From positions 1 to 40,869 of the forward strand of contig NZ_SMAR01000032.1 in NCBI RefSeq assembly GCF_004342225.1: a DNA stretch of 40,869 bases, written 5' to 3'. Numbering within the stretch: the first letter of the stretch is position 1; each line of letters opens with the position of its first letter. Of the stretch, positions 1-8,822 are shown piece by piece. The notes under the pieces are model-generated. The model was given only the letters and a program-made list of their open reading frames with translations. It had not been told where the DNA came from and did not search any database. Source of the stretch: Martelella mediterranea (GTDB lineage: Bacteria; Pseudomonadota; Alphaproteobacteria; Rhizobiales; Rhizobiaceae). A program made the translations under genes and the position numbers.

Positions 1-81
1 ACAGCAATCATGCGAAAGCTTATCGAAATCGCAAACGCACTCATCCGCGACGACAGAAAATGGGCGCAAAATCCTGCTTGA
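1..81 (+). CDS. IS110-family transposase, C-terminal end (partial)
   Basis: The window opens inside a reading frame whose visible end reads TAIMRKLIEIANALIRDD and then RKWAQNPA before TGA at 79-81. A short MRKL-x(4)-NAL-x-RD tail is typical of the C-terminus of IS110-group DEDD transposases (family knowledge; only 26 residues can be seen). The rest of the gene, and any catalytic residues, lie left of the window. No terminal inverted repeat is visible downstream, as expected for IS110 elements. A perfect 18-bp palindrome begins 33 bases after the stop. The identification rests on a short motif, so it is moderate. Confidence 0.55.
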   Translation, partial: TAIMRKLIEIANALIRDDRKWAQNPA

Positions 82-113
82 TAAAGACGGATACTCTAAC
101 CTATTGAATATAA

Positions 114-153
114 GCATCGGCCCGAAAATCGATTCCGATTTTCGGGCCGATGC
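114..153. repeat. Perfect 18-bp inverted repeat, 4-nt loop
   Basis: Bases 114-131 and 136-153 are exact reverse complements around the loop ATTC. Neither side carries a clear T-run, so it is not an obvious intrinsic terminator. It lies between the IS110-type transposase end and the gcvP terminator. It could be a REP-like palindrome, part of the insertion sequence end, or a processing hairpin. Confidence 0.6.
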
Positions 154-190
154 TGTAGCTGAGGAACTGTTGGTTTCCACGCAGAGAGCT

Positions 191-237
191 TTAAAAGCGC
201 GATGCCACCCATGAATGAAAGCCATGGGGTGGCATCG
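191..237 (-). terminator. Terminator of the gcvTHP operon
   Basis: On the minus strand, downstream of the gcvP stop, a 14-15-bp stem with one bulge forms between 223-237 and 200-213 (arms CATGGGGTGGCATCG and CGATGCCACCCATG). It is followed by GCGCTTTTAA. The stem is strong but the T-tract is only four bases. Confidence 0.55.
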
Positions 238-264
238 TTGCTGCATATACTTGTTCCTAAGCCG

Positions 265-3129
265 CTATTCGGCTGCCTCGGCGTAATCGCTCATCGGCGG
301 GCAGGCGCAGACGAGGTTGCGGTCCCCATAGACATTGTCCACCCGGTTCACCGGCGGCCAGTATTTGTCGACGCGGAAGGCGCCGGGCGGAAAACATGCC
401 TCTTCACGGGAATAGGCGTGGTTCCACTCACCGACGAGGTCTTCTACCGTGTGGGGTGCATTCTTGAGCGGGTTGTCGGCGCGGTCAGCCGTGCCATCTT
501 CAATCGCCCGGATTTCATCACGAATGGCAAGAAGTGCATCGCAGAAGCGGTCCAGCTCGGCTTTGGTTTCCGATTCCGTTGGCTCGATCATCAGAGTTCC
601 GGGAACGGGAAAGCTCATTGTCGGAGCATGAAAGCCACAATCGATCAGCCGTTTTGCGATGTCGTCGACACTGACATCTGCGCTGTCTTTCATTGGGCGC
701 GTATCAATGATGCACTCATGAGCAACACGGCCCTTTTCCGACTTGTAGAGCACATCATAGGCTCCTTTCAGCCGGGCTGCGATATAGTTGGCGTTCAGGA
801 TCGCAACGCGTGTTGCCTGCGTCAGTCCTTCTCCGCCCATCATCAGGCAGTAACTCCACGAGATTGGCAGTATTGAAGGCGACCCGAAAGGCGCTGCTGA
901 AACCGCGCCGCCATCCACATTGTTTGCAGGATTGCCGGGCAGGTGCGGGGCCAGATGCGCCCTGACGCCGATCGGTCCCATGCCCGGACCGCCGCCGCCA
1001 TGAGGAATGCAGAAGGTTTTGTGCAGGTTCAGATGACTGACATCAGATCCGATGTCGCCGGGGCGCGAAAGTCCGACCATGGCATTCATATTCGCGCCGT
1101 CGAGATAAACCTGACCACCGTGCTCATGGGTAATGTCACAAACCGTTTTCACGGTCTCTTCAAACACGCCATGGGTAGACGGATAGGTGATCATACAGGC
1201 AGCAAGATTTTCCGCATGCTGGCTGGCTTTATCGCGAAAATCATCGATATCGATATCACCGTTTTCGCGTGCCTTGACCGGCACAACTTTCATGCCTGCC
1301 ATTTGCGCCGAGGCGGGGTTCGTGCCATGGGCTGACATGGGAATAAGGCAGATGTTGCGATGGCTCTCGCCATTGGCGCGGTGATACCTGCGAATGGTCA
1401 GCAGTCCTGCATATTCCCCCTGAGCGCCGGAATTCGGCTGCATGGAAAATGCATCATAGCCGGTGATGGCGCAGAGCTTTTCCGTCAGGTCGGAAATCAT
1501 TTCGCGGTATCCAGCTGTCTGATTTTCCGGTGCGAAGGGATGAATATCTGCAAACTCCGGCCAGGTGATCGGCAGCATTTCCACTGTGGCATTCAGCTTC
1601 ATGGTGCATGATCCAAGCGGGATCATCGCCCGGTCAAGTGCCAGATCCCGGTCCGAAAGCCGGCGCATGTAGCGCGTCATTTCGCTTTCGGCGCGGTTCA
1701 TGTGAAAGATCGGGTGCGTCATGTAAGCGCTTGTTCGCAATAGACTTTGTGGAAGTCTGTAATCCGAATCGAATTCCGAAATTGAAAAACTACCGCCGAA
1801 AGCATCCCATACGGCTTCGACATGGGCGGGACGTGTGCGTTCGTTGACGGAAATTCCGATTTTGGTGTCGCCGACCTTGCGCAGGTTAATGCCGTTTTCT
1901 ACCGCATTGCGCATGATCAGTCCCTGAAAGGCCCCGACTTCGACGGTGATCGTGTCGAAGAAGTTTTCGGGCTCGATCTTAAAGCCGAGCGCTTCCAGAC
2001 CCCTAGCCAGAAGAACGCCTTTGCGGTGAACCTGCTGCGCAATCGCCTTCAGCCCGTCCGGCCCGTGGAACACGCCATACATGGACGCCATAACAGCAAG
2101 AAGCACCTGGGCCGTGCAGATGTTGGACGTCGCCTTTTCGCGGCGGATGTGCTGTTCGCGGGTCTGCAGGGCAAGCCGGTAGGCGCGATTTCCACGGCTG
2201 TCGACCGAGACCCCCACAAGACGACCCGGCATGGAACGCTTGTAGGCGTCCTTGACCGCCATGTAGGCCGCGTGCGGGCCACCATAACCAAGCGGTACGC
2301 CAAAGCGCTGCGATGAGCCGATGGCGATATCGGCGTCCATCTCGCCCGGCGATTTCAGAAGCGTCAGCGCCAGCGGGTCAGCCGCCATCACCGCAATCGC
2401 TTTTGCGTCATGCAATGCAGTGATGGTCGATGTGAAATCGTGAATATGGCCGAAAGTCCCTGGATACTGAAAGATCGCGCCGAAAACATTTTCGGCGATA
2501 AGGTCAGTCAGCGGATTGCCAACTACGATCTCCCATCCAAGCGGCTCAGCACGGGTTTTGAGAAGAGCAATCGTTTGCGGATGACAGTTCTCGTCGACAA
2601 AGAAGGCCGTGGCTTTCGATTTGGCAACGCGGTTTGCCATTGCCATCGCTTCTGCCGCCGCTGTTGCCTCGTCGAGAAGCGAAGCGTTGGCGACATCAAG
2701 CCCCGTGAGGTCAGCGATCATTGTCTGGAAGTTCAAAAGGGCCTCAAGGCGTCCCTGACTGATTTCCGGCTGGTAAGGCGTATAAGCCGTATACCAGGCC
2801 GGGTTCTCCAGAATATTGCGCTGGATTACCGGCGGGGTAATGGTGCCGTAATAGCCCTGACCGATCATTGAGGTCAGTGGTTTGTTCTTGTTTGCCGTTT
2901 CGCGCAGCTTGTCGAGCGCTTCTCGCTCGGTCATTGCCGGTCCCCATTCAAGCGGGGCATCCTGCCGGATTGCAGCGGGAACAGTGTCATCAATCAGCGC
3001 ATCGAGGCTTTCGTAGCCAATCGTTTTCAGCATCTCCGACATTTCCGCCGGTGATGGGCCGATATGACGCCGGTTGGCGAAGTCATACGGCTGATAATCA
3101 GTAAACTGGAATTCTGCAGGCGTTGTCAT
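265..3129 (-). CDS. gcvP: Glycine dehydrogenase (decarboxylating), P-protein
   Basis: This is the PLP-dependent P-protein of the cytosolic glycine cleavage system. It decarboxylates glycine and passes the aminomethyl group to the lipoyl arm of GcvH. At 954 residues it is the full-length single-chain form (E. coli about 957). The PLP-lysine motif [17 protein letters not shown] is present, with Lys704 as the Schiff-base residue. Other family blocks include [19 protein letters not shown] near 109-127 and [18 protein letters not shown] near 272-289. The start is coupled to gcvH: TGA and ATG share one base (TGATG). It is the last gene of gcvT-gcvH-gcvP, controlled by the upstream glycine riboswitch. 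The sequence most resembles Hyphomicrobiales homologues as I remember them; no search was run. Confidence 0.97.
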   Translation of the reverse strand: MTTPAEFQFTDYQPYDFANRRHIGPSPAEMSEMLKTIGYESLDALIDDTVPAAIRQDAPLEWGPAMTEREALDKLRETANKNKPLTSMIGQGYYGTITPPVIQRNILENPAWYTAYTPYQPEISQGRLEALLNFQTMIADLTGLDVANASLLDEATAAAEAMAMANRVAKSKATAFFVDENCHPQTIALLKTRAEPLGWEIVVGNPLTDLIAENVFGAIFQYPGTFGHIHDFTSTITALHDAKAIAVMAADPLALTLLKSPGEMDADIAIGSSQRFGVPLGYGGPHAAYMAVKDAYKRSMPGRLVGVSVDSRGNRAYRLALQTREQHIRREKATSNICTAQVLLAVMASMYGVFHGPDGLKAIAQQVHRKGVLLARGLEALGFKIEPENFFDTITVEVGAFQGLIMRNAVENGINLRKVGDTKIGISVNERTRPAHVEAVWDAFGGSFSISEFDSDYRLPQSLLRTSAYMTHPIFHMNRAESEMTRYMRRLSDRDLALDRAMIPLGSCTMKLNATVEMLPITWPEFADIHPFAPENQTAGYREMISDLTEKLCAITGYDAFSMQPNSGAQGEYAGLLTIRRYHRANGESHRNICLIPMSAHGTNPASAQMAGMKVVPVKARENGDIDIDDFRDKASQHAENLAACMITYPSTHGVFEETVKTVCDITHEHGGQVYLDGANMNAMVGLSRPGDIGSDVSHLNLHKTFCIPHGGGGPGMGPIGVRAHLAPHLPGNPANNVDGGAVSAAPFGSPSILPISWSYCLMMGGEGLTQATRVAILNANYIAARLKGAYDVLYKSEKGRVAHECIIDTRPMKDSADVSVDDIAKRLIDCGFHAPTMSFPVPGTLMIEPTESETKAELDRFCDALLAIRDEIRAIEDGTADRADNPLKNAPHTVEDLVGEWNHAYSREEACFPPGAFRVDKYWPPVNRVDNVYGDRNLVCACPPMSDYAEAAE

Positions 3130-3494
3130 CAGGCGATGAACTCCTTGTAGGCCGCTTCATCCATCAGCGGGTCTGCATCGGCCGGATTATCGAGCTTCAG
3201 TTTAAAAAACCATCCGTCGCCCATCGGCTGCTCGTTGACGAGCTCCGGCTTGTCGGCAATGGCTTCGTTGACCTCGGTAATTTCGCCCGCCAGCGGGCAG
3301 AAAACGTCAGAGGCTGCTTTGACGGATTCCACGGTTGCCGCATCGTCGTTCTTGTCGAATTTGGCGCCAACCTCCGGCAGTTCCACAAAAACGAGGTCGC
3401 CAAGCTGTTCAGCTGCGTGGGCCGTGATGCCAACGGTTGCAACACCATCTTCGATCTTCAGCCACTCATGTTCTTCAGTAAATTTAATGGTCAT
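3129..3494 (-). CDS. gcvH: Glycine cleavage system H protein (lipoyl carrier)
   Basis: A 121-residue H-protein that shuttles the aminomethyl and reduced intermediates between P, T and L proteins on a lipoyl swinging arm. The lipoylation motif ESVKAASD places the modified lysine at residue 59. The frame is open upstream, but homology begins at [11 protein letters not shown], so the ATG at 3494 is chosen. It lies 16 bases after gcvT and its stop overlaps the gcvP start by one base. Lipoylation needs octanoyltransferase, and lipB is present in this window at 12375-13085. Confidence 0.96.
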   Translation of the reverse strand: MTIKFTEEHEWLKIEDGVATVGITAHAAEQLGDLVFVELPEVGAKFDKNDDAATVESVKAASDVFCPLAGEITEVNEAIADKPELVNEQPMGDGWFFKLKLDNPADADPLMDEAAYKEFIA

Positions 3495-3510
3495 TGTAAA
3501 GGCGTCCCGC

Positions 3511-4653
3511 TCAGCGTTTGTAGGTGGGTTTAATAAAAGGCATTTCAGCGATGGTAACGGGCAGGTATTTGCCGCGTACTTCCGCAAAAATCGTCTTTCC
3601 GGCTTCAGCACAGTCTGTGGCAACATAGCCCATTGCGACCGGCGTGCCGGCAGAGGGGCCGAATGAGCCAGAGGTCACATAGCCGATTTCAGTCGTGCCG
3701 GTTTCGTCTGCGAATAACCGCGCTGGTGGGCGGATCGGTGCACGGCCTTCAGCTTTCAGCCCGACGCGAAGGCGCGATACGCCATCTGAGAGCTGCCGGA
3801 AAATTGTCTCGCTTCCCGGAAAGCCACCGGCGCGATCGCCACCGGGGCGGCGGGCTTTCTGCATGCCCCAGACCAGCGCCGCTTCAACCGGCGTCGTTGT
3901 TTCATCGATATCGTTGCCGTGAAGGCAAAGTCCGGCTTCCAGTCGCAGCGAATCGCGCGCACCAAGGCCAATCGGCTCGCAGTCTTCATGCGCCAGCAGT
4001 CGTCGTGCCAGATCTTCTGCCTTTTCAGCTGGTACGGAAATTTCAAACCCGTCCTCGCCAGTATAGCCGGATCGGGAGATGATGCAGGTCGTTCCCTCAA
4101 TTTCGCAGGCGCGGACATCCATGAATTTCATGTCCGTAACGGCTTTGCACAGTGACATCAAAACGGCTTCCGCCTTTGGTCCCTGAAGCGCAAGCAGCGC
4201 CTTGTCATCGAAGTGCTCCTCAACCACACAAAGGTCTGAAACATTCGTCTTGAGATGTAAAAGGTCGGCATCCTTGCAGGCAGCATTTACGATCACCAGA
4301 AGATGATCGCCGCGGTTTGCAACCATCAGGTCATCCAGTATGCCGCCGTTTTCGTCGGTGAAAAAGGCATATCGCTGACGTCCGGCTTTCAGGCCTGCAA
4401 TGTCAACCGGAACCAGCTTCTCAAGAGCCAGCGCGGCATCTGCGAGATTGCCTGAGATCGGCTTGAGGTAGATCTGCCCCATGTGGGAAACGTCGAAAAG
4501 TCCAGCTTTTTCACGTGTATGCAGGTGTTCTTTCATGACGCCAAGCGGGTACTGAACCGGCATATCATAGCCGGCAAACGGCACCATGCGTGCGCCGAAC
4601 GTCTGATGAAGAGCGTGGAGCGGTGTGTGTTTCAGGGAAGTATTGTCGTCCAA
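3511..4653 (-). CDS. gcvT: Aminomethyltransferase, glycine cleavage T protein
   Basis: The tetrahydrofolate-dependent T-protein releases ammonia and forms 5,10-methylene-THF from the aminomethyl group on GcvH. Family signatures are visible: [17 protein letters not shown] near the N-terminus, [11 protein letters not shown], and the C-terminal barrel ending in FIKPTYKR. An ATG at 4704 gives 397 residues. I prefer the TTG at 4653 (380 residues, protein beginning [15 protein letters not shown]), because a perfect GGAGG lies 7 bases upstream of it and the 17 extra residues look like leader sequence. It is the first gene of the operon, about 80 bases below the tandem glycine riboswitch. Confidence 0.95.
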   Translation of the reverse strand: MDDNTSLKHTPLHALHQTFGARMVPFAGYDMPVQYPLGVMKEHLHTREKAGLFDVSHMGQIYLKPISGNLADAALALEKLVPVDIAGLKAGRQRYAFFTDENGGILDDLMVANRGDHLLVIVNAACKDADLLHLKTNVSDLCVVEEHFDDKALLALQGPKAEAVLMSLCKAVTDMKFMDVRACEIEGTTCIISRSGYTGEDGFEISVPAEKAEDLARRLLAHEDCEPIGLGARDSLRLEAGLCLHGNDIDETTTPVEAALVWGMQKARRPGGDRAGGFPGSETIFRQLSDGVSRLRVGLKAEGRAPIRPPARLFADETGTTEIGYVTSGSFGPSAGTPVAMGYVATDCAEAGKTIFAEVRGKYLPVTIAEMPFIKPTYKR

Positions 4654-4730
4654 CAAAATGCCTCCGGATTGCGTATCATAACGCCGGCTCAAAAGGTTGG
4701 GCAAATCTGTTGATTTACCGCGCGAATGAG

Positions 4731-4897
4731 CCCCCTCTGTCCTGTGCGCCTGAGATTATTATCCCTTCGGCCAGCCCGCCTTGAAGTTCCAAGGAAAGCC
4801 TTGTCTCCAGAGTTATCGATTGCGTGCTGGTCCTTTTGCCTGAGAGTTTCCGGGGCAGTTGCTCCTTCGGCCTCGTCCTGAGTGACGACTTCTCCCG
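4731..4897 (-). promoter_or_regulatory. Tandem glycine riboswitch of gcvTHP
   Basis: On the minus strand two glycine aptamers follow one another. Aptamer 1 (about 4897-4807) starts CGGGAGA and contains GCCGAAGGAGCAACTGCCCC, then GGAAACTCTCAGGCAAAAGG and ACTCTGGAGAC. Aptamer 2 (about 4812-4731) contains GGCCGAAGGGATAATAATCT, then CAGGCGCACAGGACAGAGGGG. These are the conserved CCGAAGG and CTCAGG-x-AAAGGAC blocks of the family. Glycine binding normally raises gcv expression. No obvious intrinsic terminator lies between the aptamers and the TTG start with its GGAGG, so control at translation initiation is plausible (inference). Confidence 0.95.
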
Positions 4898-4914
4898 GCA
4901 CGCTTTTGGCTGTG

Positions 4915-4942
4915 ATTATCCGCGAACCCGGTGACATTGCAA
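4915..4942 (-). promoter_or_regulatory. Putative sigma-70-type promoter of gcvTHP
   Basis: On the minus strand TTGCAA (4942-4937) is separated by 16 bases from GATAAT (4920-4915). This would start transcription about 10 bases before the first riboswitch aptamer, where it is expected. The -10 matches the consensus in five of six positions and the -35 in four of six. Confidence 0.5.
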
Positions 4943-5113
4943 GAGGGCTTCTCACGAATTCCATTTGATATTTCATCGTGAATGCCGCGCGATAGCCTGG
5001 AACGTCGCCGAGATGGTTTTATCAGACATGAAAAACACAGGGGCTTGCTCGTTGGCCCCGGCTTTGAAAAGATCGTCGCAGGTTTTCAATCTCTGCATAA
5101 AAGGAATTTCCGG

Positions 5114-5503
5114 GTGTCTCAGATATTTACGCATGCGCTTCTCGCCGCCGCCGGTGGCGCGCTTGGAACTGTTGGGCGTTACTTCGTCGGCTTGTTTGCA
5201 GAGCGTTTATGGGGACCTAATTTTCCGTGGGGTACGTTGATCGTCAATGTAGCTGGTTCGCTGATGATCGGTCTTCTTGTTGAGGCAGTCGCCAGAGCGA
5301 TGAACCAGTCTGCAGATATGCGGGTGTTCATCGTGACCGGGTTCCTTGGTGGTTTTACGACATTCTCATCGTTTTCACTTGATACGATGAACATGCTGGA
5401 GCGCGGTGATGTCGTGCCCGCTCTGCTTTATGTGCTTGGATCGCTGATCATCGCGTTTGCCGCTGTTTTCGCTGGGCTCGCGATTGGCCGGATGGTTTTT
5501 TAA
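5114..5503 (+). CDS. crcB: Fluoride ion channel CrcB/Fluc
   Basis: A small inner-membrane protein of the Fluc family, which exports fluoride as an antiparallel dimer. The frame is open from 4982 (173 residues), but Fluc proteins are about 125 residues. The GTG at 5114 gives 129 residues (protein starting SQIFTHALLAAAGGALGTVGRY) and has AAGGAA 7 bases upstream. Four hydrophobic segments are present. The signature TGFLGGFTTFSSFSLDT, about residues 76-92, matches the G-F-x-GG-x-TTFSTF pore motif. It is transcribed away from the gcv operon and followed by rluC after 63 bases. No fluoride riboswitch was recognised upstream. Confidence 0.93.
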   Translation: MSQIFTHALLAAAGGALGTVGRYFVGLFAERLWGPNFPWGTLIVNVAGSLMIGLLVEAVARAMNQSADMRVFIVTGFLGGFTTFSSFSLDTMNMLERGDVVPALLYVLGSLIIAFAAVFAGLAIGRMVF

Positions 5504-5566
5504 ACCATTTCAATTCTGCGCATCTTGCGCTAGAAGCCAGCCCTTAAGAGCAAGGGTTTAAGAGCA

Positions 5567-6556
5567 ATGGCAGGTATCGAACATATCGAGGTAGATCAGG
5601 ACGAAGCGGATATGCGCCTCGATCGCTGGTTCAAGGTGCATTATCCGGGGCTGGGCTTCGGCGCACTGCAAAAGCTGTTGCGCTCGGGGCAGGTACGGGT
5701 CGATGGTGGCCGGGTTAAATCCGATACCCGCGTTCAGCCCGGTCAGACGGTGCGCATTCCGCCCATGCAGGCCGATCATAAAAAGTCTGGCCCGATTGCG
5801 GGCAAAGCACTCAAGCACTCTCCCGATGCCGAGCTTCTGTCGCGGATGCTGATCTATGAAGACAAGCGTGTGTTTGTGCTTAACAAGCCGGCTGGAATGG
5901 CAGTGCAGGGCGGTTCGGGTGTCGTGAGGCACATCGATAAGATGCTGGAAGCGTGGACAAACCAGAAGGGCGAGAAGCCCAGGCTTGTTCATCGTCTGGA
6001 TCGTGACACATCCGGCGTTCTGGTCATCGCTCGCTCGCGCGGCGCGGCACAGAAGCTGACGGAGGCCTTTCGCCATCGCACCACAAAGAAAACCTATTGG
6101 TCGCTTGTGAAAGGCATGCCGCGCAAGAATGAGGATAAGATTTCAACCTGGCTTGTGAAAGAGCAGACGCCGGATGGTGACCGCATGCGGGTTGCCAGAC
6201 ACGGTGAGCCGGATTCCGATCATGCTGTGTCGTACTATCGTGTCGTAGATACGGTTGCGAACCGGCTGACCTGGCTGGAGATGGAGCCTTATACCGGACG
6301 AACCCACCAACTGCGTGTTCATGCGCTGCATATCGGGCACCCGATCATCGGGGATCCGAAATACTTTATTGATGACCCGAACTGGGAGTTTCCGGGCGGC
6401 ATGCAGAAGAGACTGCATCTGCACGCGCGCCACATCGATATTCCGCATCCCGATGGCGGGCGGCTGAAGGTCACTGCACCACTGCCGCCGCATATGGTTC
6501 AAAGCTGGAACCTGCTTGGTTTTGACGCAGATCGTGAAGATCTTGCGAAGGATTGA
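5567..6556 (+). CDS. rluC: RluA-family 23S rRNA pseudouridine synthase (RluC-like)
   Basis: A 329-residue pseudouridine synthase with an N-terminal S4 RNA-binding domain (about residues 12-75: RLDRWFKVHYP, LLRSGQVRVDGGRV) and a RluA catalytic domain. The catalytic motif HRLDRDTSG (142-150) places the nucleophilic aspartate at 145. GRTHQLRVHALHIGHPIIGD is the other conserved block. Two-domain RluA proteins with S4 are RluC or RluD; RluC is the usual name for this alphaproteobacterial locus (inference). It is followed after three bases by a HAD gene, as in many related genomes. Confidence 0.9.
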   Translation: MAGIEHIEVDQDEADMRLDRWFKVHYPGLGFGALQKLLRSGQVRVDGGRVKSDTRVQPGQTVRIPPMQADHKKSGPIAGKALKHSPDAELLSRMLIYEDKRVFVLNKPAGMAVQGGSGVVRHIDKMLEAWTNQKGEKPRLVHRLDRDTSGVLVIARSRGAAQKLTEAFRHRTTKKTYWSLVKGMPRKNEDKISTWLVKEQTPDGDRMRVARHGEPDSDHAVSYYRVVDTVANRLTWLEMEPYTGRTHQLRVHALHIGHPIIGDPKYFIDDPNWEFPGGMQKRLHLHARHIDIPHPDGGRLKVTAPLPPHMVQSWNLLGFDADREDLAKD

Positions 6557-6559
6557 TAC

Positions 6560-7267
6560 GTGACAACAAAACTCGTTCTTTTCGATTGCGACGGCACGCT
6601 TGTCGACAGTGCGCGCCGGATTCACGAAACAATGCGGCGTGCCTTCGTCGCGTTCGGTTATCCCGAGCCCGGTTATGATGCTGTGAAAGCAACCATAGGG
6701 CTCTCTCTGGATGTCGCCATGGCAGAACTTTTGGGGCGCGCAGTCCGGAATTCGGAGATTGTTGAAATACGAAAATATTTCAAGTCTTTGTTTGCTGAAG
6801 TTCATGCAGATCCTTCGATGATGGAACAGCTCTTTGAAGGCATCGATACGCTCATTGGCGCGCTCTCGCAGCAAGATGATATCGTCATTGGAGCGGTGAC
6901 CGGAAATTCACGCCGCGGACTTGAGCATGTGCTTTCAATGCATGGTCTGAAACCGCATTTCAGCGTTTCGCGCACTGCCGATGATTGCCCTTCCAAGCCC
7001 AATCCGGCAATGGTGCTTGAATGCTGCGCCGATCAAAATATACACCCGGAAAATGCTGTGGTGATTGGCGATGCAGCTTTCGATATGGCGATGGCTGTTG
7101 CTGCCGGTGCTGGTTCCATTGGTGTCAGCTGGGGATATGGATCGGTTTCGGATCTGAAGAAAGCAGGTGCAGGCGCAATTGCTTCGCATCCGGATGAAAT
7201 TCCGGCACTTCTGCTCGGTGAACGCGATCTTTCAAAAGTTGTCGATTGTATTGATACAATTGGATGA
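6560..7267 (+). CDS. HAD-superfamily hydrolase (phosphoglycolate phosphatase-like), copy 1
   Basis: A 235-residue HAD phosphatase with GTG start three bases after rluC. The motif LFDCDGTLVDS holds the nucleophile and acid aspartates. TGNSRRG is motif II, the lysine of SKPNP is motif III and VIGDAAFDM is motif IV. The substrate cannot be read from sequence. Housecleaning of small phosphates such as phosphoglycolate is the usual annotation. It is closely similar to the next gene (roughly half of residues identical by eye), so the pair is a tandem duplication. Confidence 0.9.
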   Translation: MTTKLVLFDCDGTLVDSARRIHETMRRAFVAFGYPEPGYDAVKATIGLSLDVAMAELLGRAVRNSEIVEIRKYFKSLFAEVHADPSMMEQLFEGIDTLIGALSQQDDIVIGAVTGNSRRGLEHVLSMHGLKPHFSVSRTADDCPSKPNPAMVLECCADQNIHPENAVVIGDAAFDMAMAVAAGAGSIGVSWGYGSVSDLKKAGAGAIASHPDEIPALLLGERDLSKVVDCIDTIG

Positions 7268-7291
7268 CGCTGCATGGCAGGGACAGACAGG

Positions 7292-7957
7292 ATGAAACTT
7301 GTACTCTTTGATTGCGACGGCACACTCATCGACAGCATTGCGATCATTCAGGAGACGATGACCCGGACGTTCCGTTCTTTCGGTTATTCCGAGCCTTCTG
7401 TCGATGAAACGCGCGCAACGGTCGGCCTGACGCTCGACGTTGCCATCGCACGCTTACTAGGGCGTGAAGCCGTTGATGCCGAATGCAGTGACATGATGGG
7501 CTATTATCGGTCGCTGTTCGTTCAGGTCCGCTCTGATCCGGCCATGCAGGAAAAGCTGTTTGATGGCATTCGGCCAATGCTGGAGCAATTATTTCTGCAT
7601 GACGATATCCTGGTCGGAGCGGTGACAGGAAAATCCCGGCGTGGTTTGGATCACATGCTGAAAACGCATGGTTTCAGCCGCAACTTCATAACAACACGGA
7701 CTGCGGACGACTGCCCTTCCAAGCCCAATCCGGCGATGGTTCTGGAATGCTGCGCTGAAACCGGAATGGAGCCATCTGAGGCGATTGTGATCGGTGATAC
7801 TGTTTTCGATATCGAAATGGCAAAATCTGCAGGCGCGCCTTCGCTCGGTGTGTCATGGGGCTATGGAGCGCCGGCTGAACTGTTGCGGACAGGCGCATCT
7901 TCGATTGCAGAAACGCCGTCTGACATTCTGAAATTTGTTTTAGAGGGGGCAGTATGA
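7292..7957 (+). CDS. HAD-superfamily hydrolase, copy 2
   Basis: A second HAD phosphatase of about 221 residues with the same motifs: LFDCDGTLIDS, TGKSRRG, SKPNP and VIGDTVFDIEM. An ATG at 7274 is also possible. I chose the one at 7292 (MKLVLFD) because AGGGA lies 8 bases upstream and this start aligns with copy 1. The stretch RTADDCPSKPNPAMVLECCA is identical in the two copies. Its stop overlaps the ATP12 start by four bases (ATGA), so the two are translationally coupled. Confidence 0.9.
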   Translation: MKLVLFDCDGTLIDSIAIIQETMTRTFRSFGYSEPSVDETRATVGLTLDVAIARLLGREAVDAECSDMMGYYRSLFVQVRSDPAMQEKLFDGIRPMLEQLFLHDDILVGAVTGKSRRGLDHMLKTHGFSRNFITTRTADDCPSKPNPAMVLECCAETGMEPSEAIVIGDTVFDIEMAKSAGAPSLGVSWGYGAPAELLRTGASSIAETPSDILKFVLEGAV

Positions 7958-8721
7958 CTTCCGAAACTGACAATAAAGCCAACCCGGTTCTACGGGCTCA
8001 GGAACTGATGCGGGCAGAATTGCCAAAGCGGTTCTACAAGCTGGCGAGTGTTGAGCCACGTGAAGGCGGTCGTGCTGTATTGCTGGATGGCCGTCCGGTT
8101 AAAACGCCGGGCCGCAATGTCCTTCTTTTGCCCACTGACAGTGCTGCCAGCCTGGTGCGCGACGAATGGGAGCAACAGAAAGAGGTTATTGATCCGGCCA
8201 GAATGCCGATAACCCGACTTGCCAATACGGTTATCGATGGCGTGACCTTGAACCATGAAGCCGTGTTTGAAGAGATCATCGCCTATAGCGGCAACGACAT
8301 GCTTTTCTATCGTGCTGAAAGCCCGCGCGAGTTGGTCGATCGCCAGCATGAGAAATGGGATCCGATTCTGGACTGGGCTGGTGAAGAACTTGGTGCCCGT
8401 TTTGTGCTTGTGGAAGGCATCGTTCACGCTGGCCAGCCCGAGGAAAGTATTTTGGCCATACGGCGCGAAATGGGGCAGCATCGCGATCTCTTCGCGCTTG
8501 GAAGCCTGCATGTGATCACGACGGTTACCGGTTCGGCGTTGCTGGCGCTGGCGCTTGTCAGAGGTCGTATTGATCTGGACGAGGCGTGGCAATTGGCCAA
8601 CCTTGAAGAAGACTGGACGATTGAGCACTGGGGGCGCGATGAGGAAGCTGATAAGCGTCGTGCAAAACACTATGAAGACCTGAAGGCGGCGCATGATCTG
8701 GCGAAAGCCGTTCAGGAGTAG
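7954..8721 (+). CDS. ATP12-family F1-ATPase assembly chaperone
   Basis: A 255-residue homologue of mitochondrial Atp12, which assists assembly of the F1 alpha subunit. The family signature is visible: RFYKLASVEP, VLLDGRPVKTPGRN, EWEQQKEVIDPARMPITRLANTVIDGV, and a C-terminal acidic helix. The protein is cytoplasmic, with no signal peptide. It is the last gene of the crcB-rluC-HAD-HAD-ATP12 block and is followed by an intrinsic terminator. The bacterial proteins of this family are found mainly in alphaproteobacteria. Confidence 0.92.
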   Translation: MTSETDNKANPVLRAQELMRAELPKRFYKLASVEPREGGRAVLLDGRPVKTPGRNVLLLPTDSAASLVRDEWEQQKEVIDPARMPITRLANTVIDGVTLNHEAVFEEIIAYSGNDMLFYRAESPRELVDRQHEKWDPILDWAGEELGARFVLVEGIVHAGQPEESILAIRREMGQHRDLFALGSLHVITTVTGSALLALALVRGRIDLDEAWQLANLEEDWTIEHWGRDEEADKRRAKHYEDLKAAHDLAKAVQE

Positions 8722-8765
8722 CGCTGTTTCGCGGCCCGTTTTGGCCAAGGATATCAGTTGCAAAG

Positions 8766-8797
8766 GCCCGCAGCGAACAAACGCTGCGGGCTTTTTT
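8766..8797 (+). terminator. Rho-independent terminator after ATP12
   Basis: A perfect 10-bp stem (GCCCGCAGCG with CGCTGCGGGC, loop AACAAA) is followed directly by six T residues at 8792-8797. It lies between the convergent ATP12 and S-formylglutathione hydrolase genes. The opposite strand has only a weak T-run (CTTT), so it mainly serves the rightward operon. Confidence 0.9.
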
Positions 8798-8822
8798 CAT
8801 CGTACTGATCGGCAGGCGCTGG

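Noticed and set aside
202-2316. Several rightward frames of 130-224 codons
   Set aside because: All are antisense to gcvP, which is intact and complete.
4654-4704. ATG at 4704 as the gcvT start
   Set aside because: No ribosome-binding site fits it, while the TTG at 4653 has a perfect GGAGG 7 bases upstream.
4689-4976. 95-codon leftward frame upstream of gcvT
   Set aside because: It lies over the tandem glycine riboswitch; the conserved bases there follow RNA structure, and no protein family is recognised.
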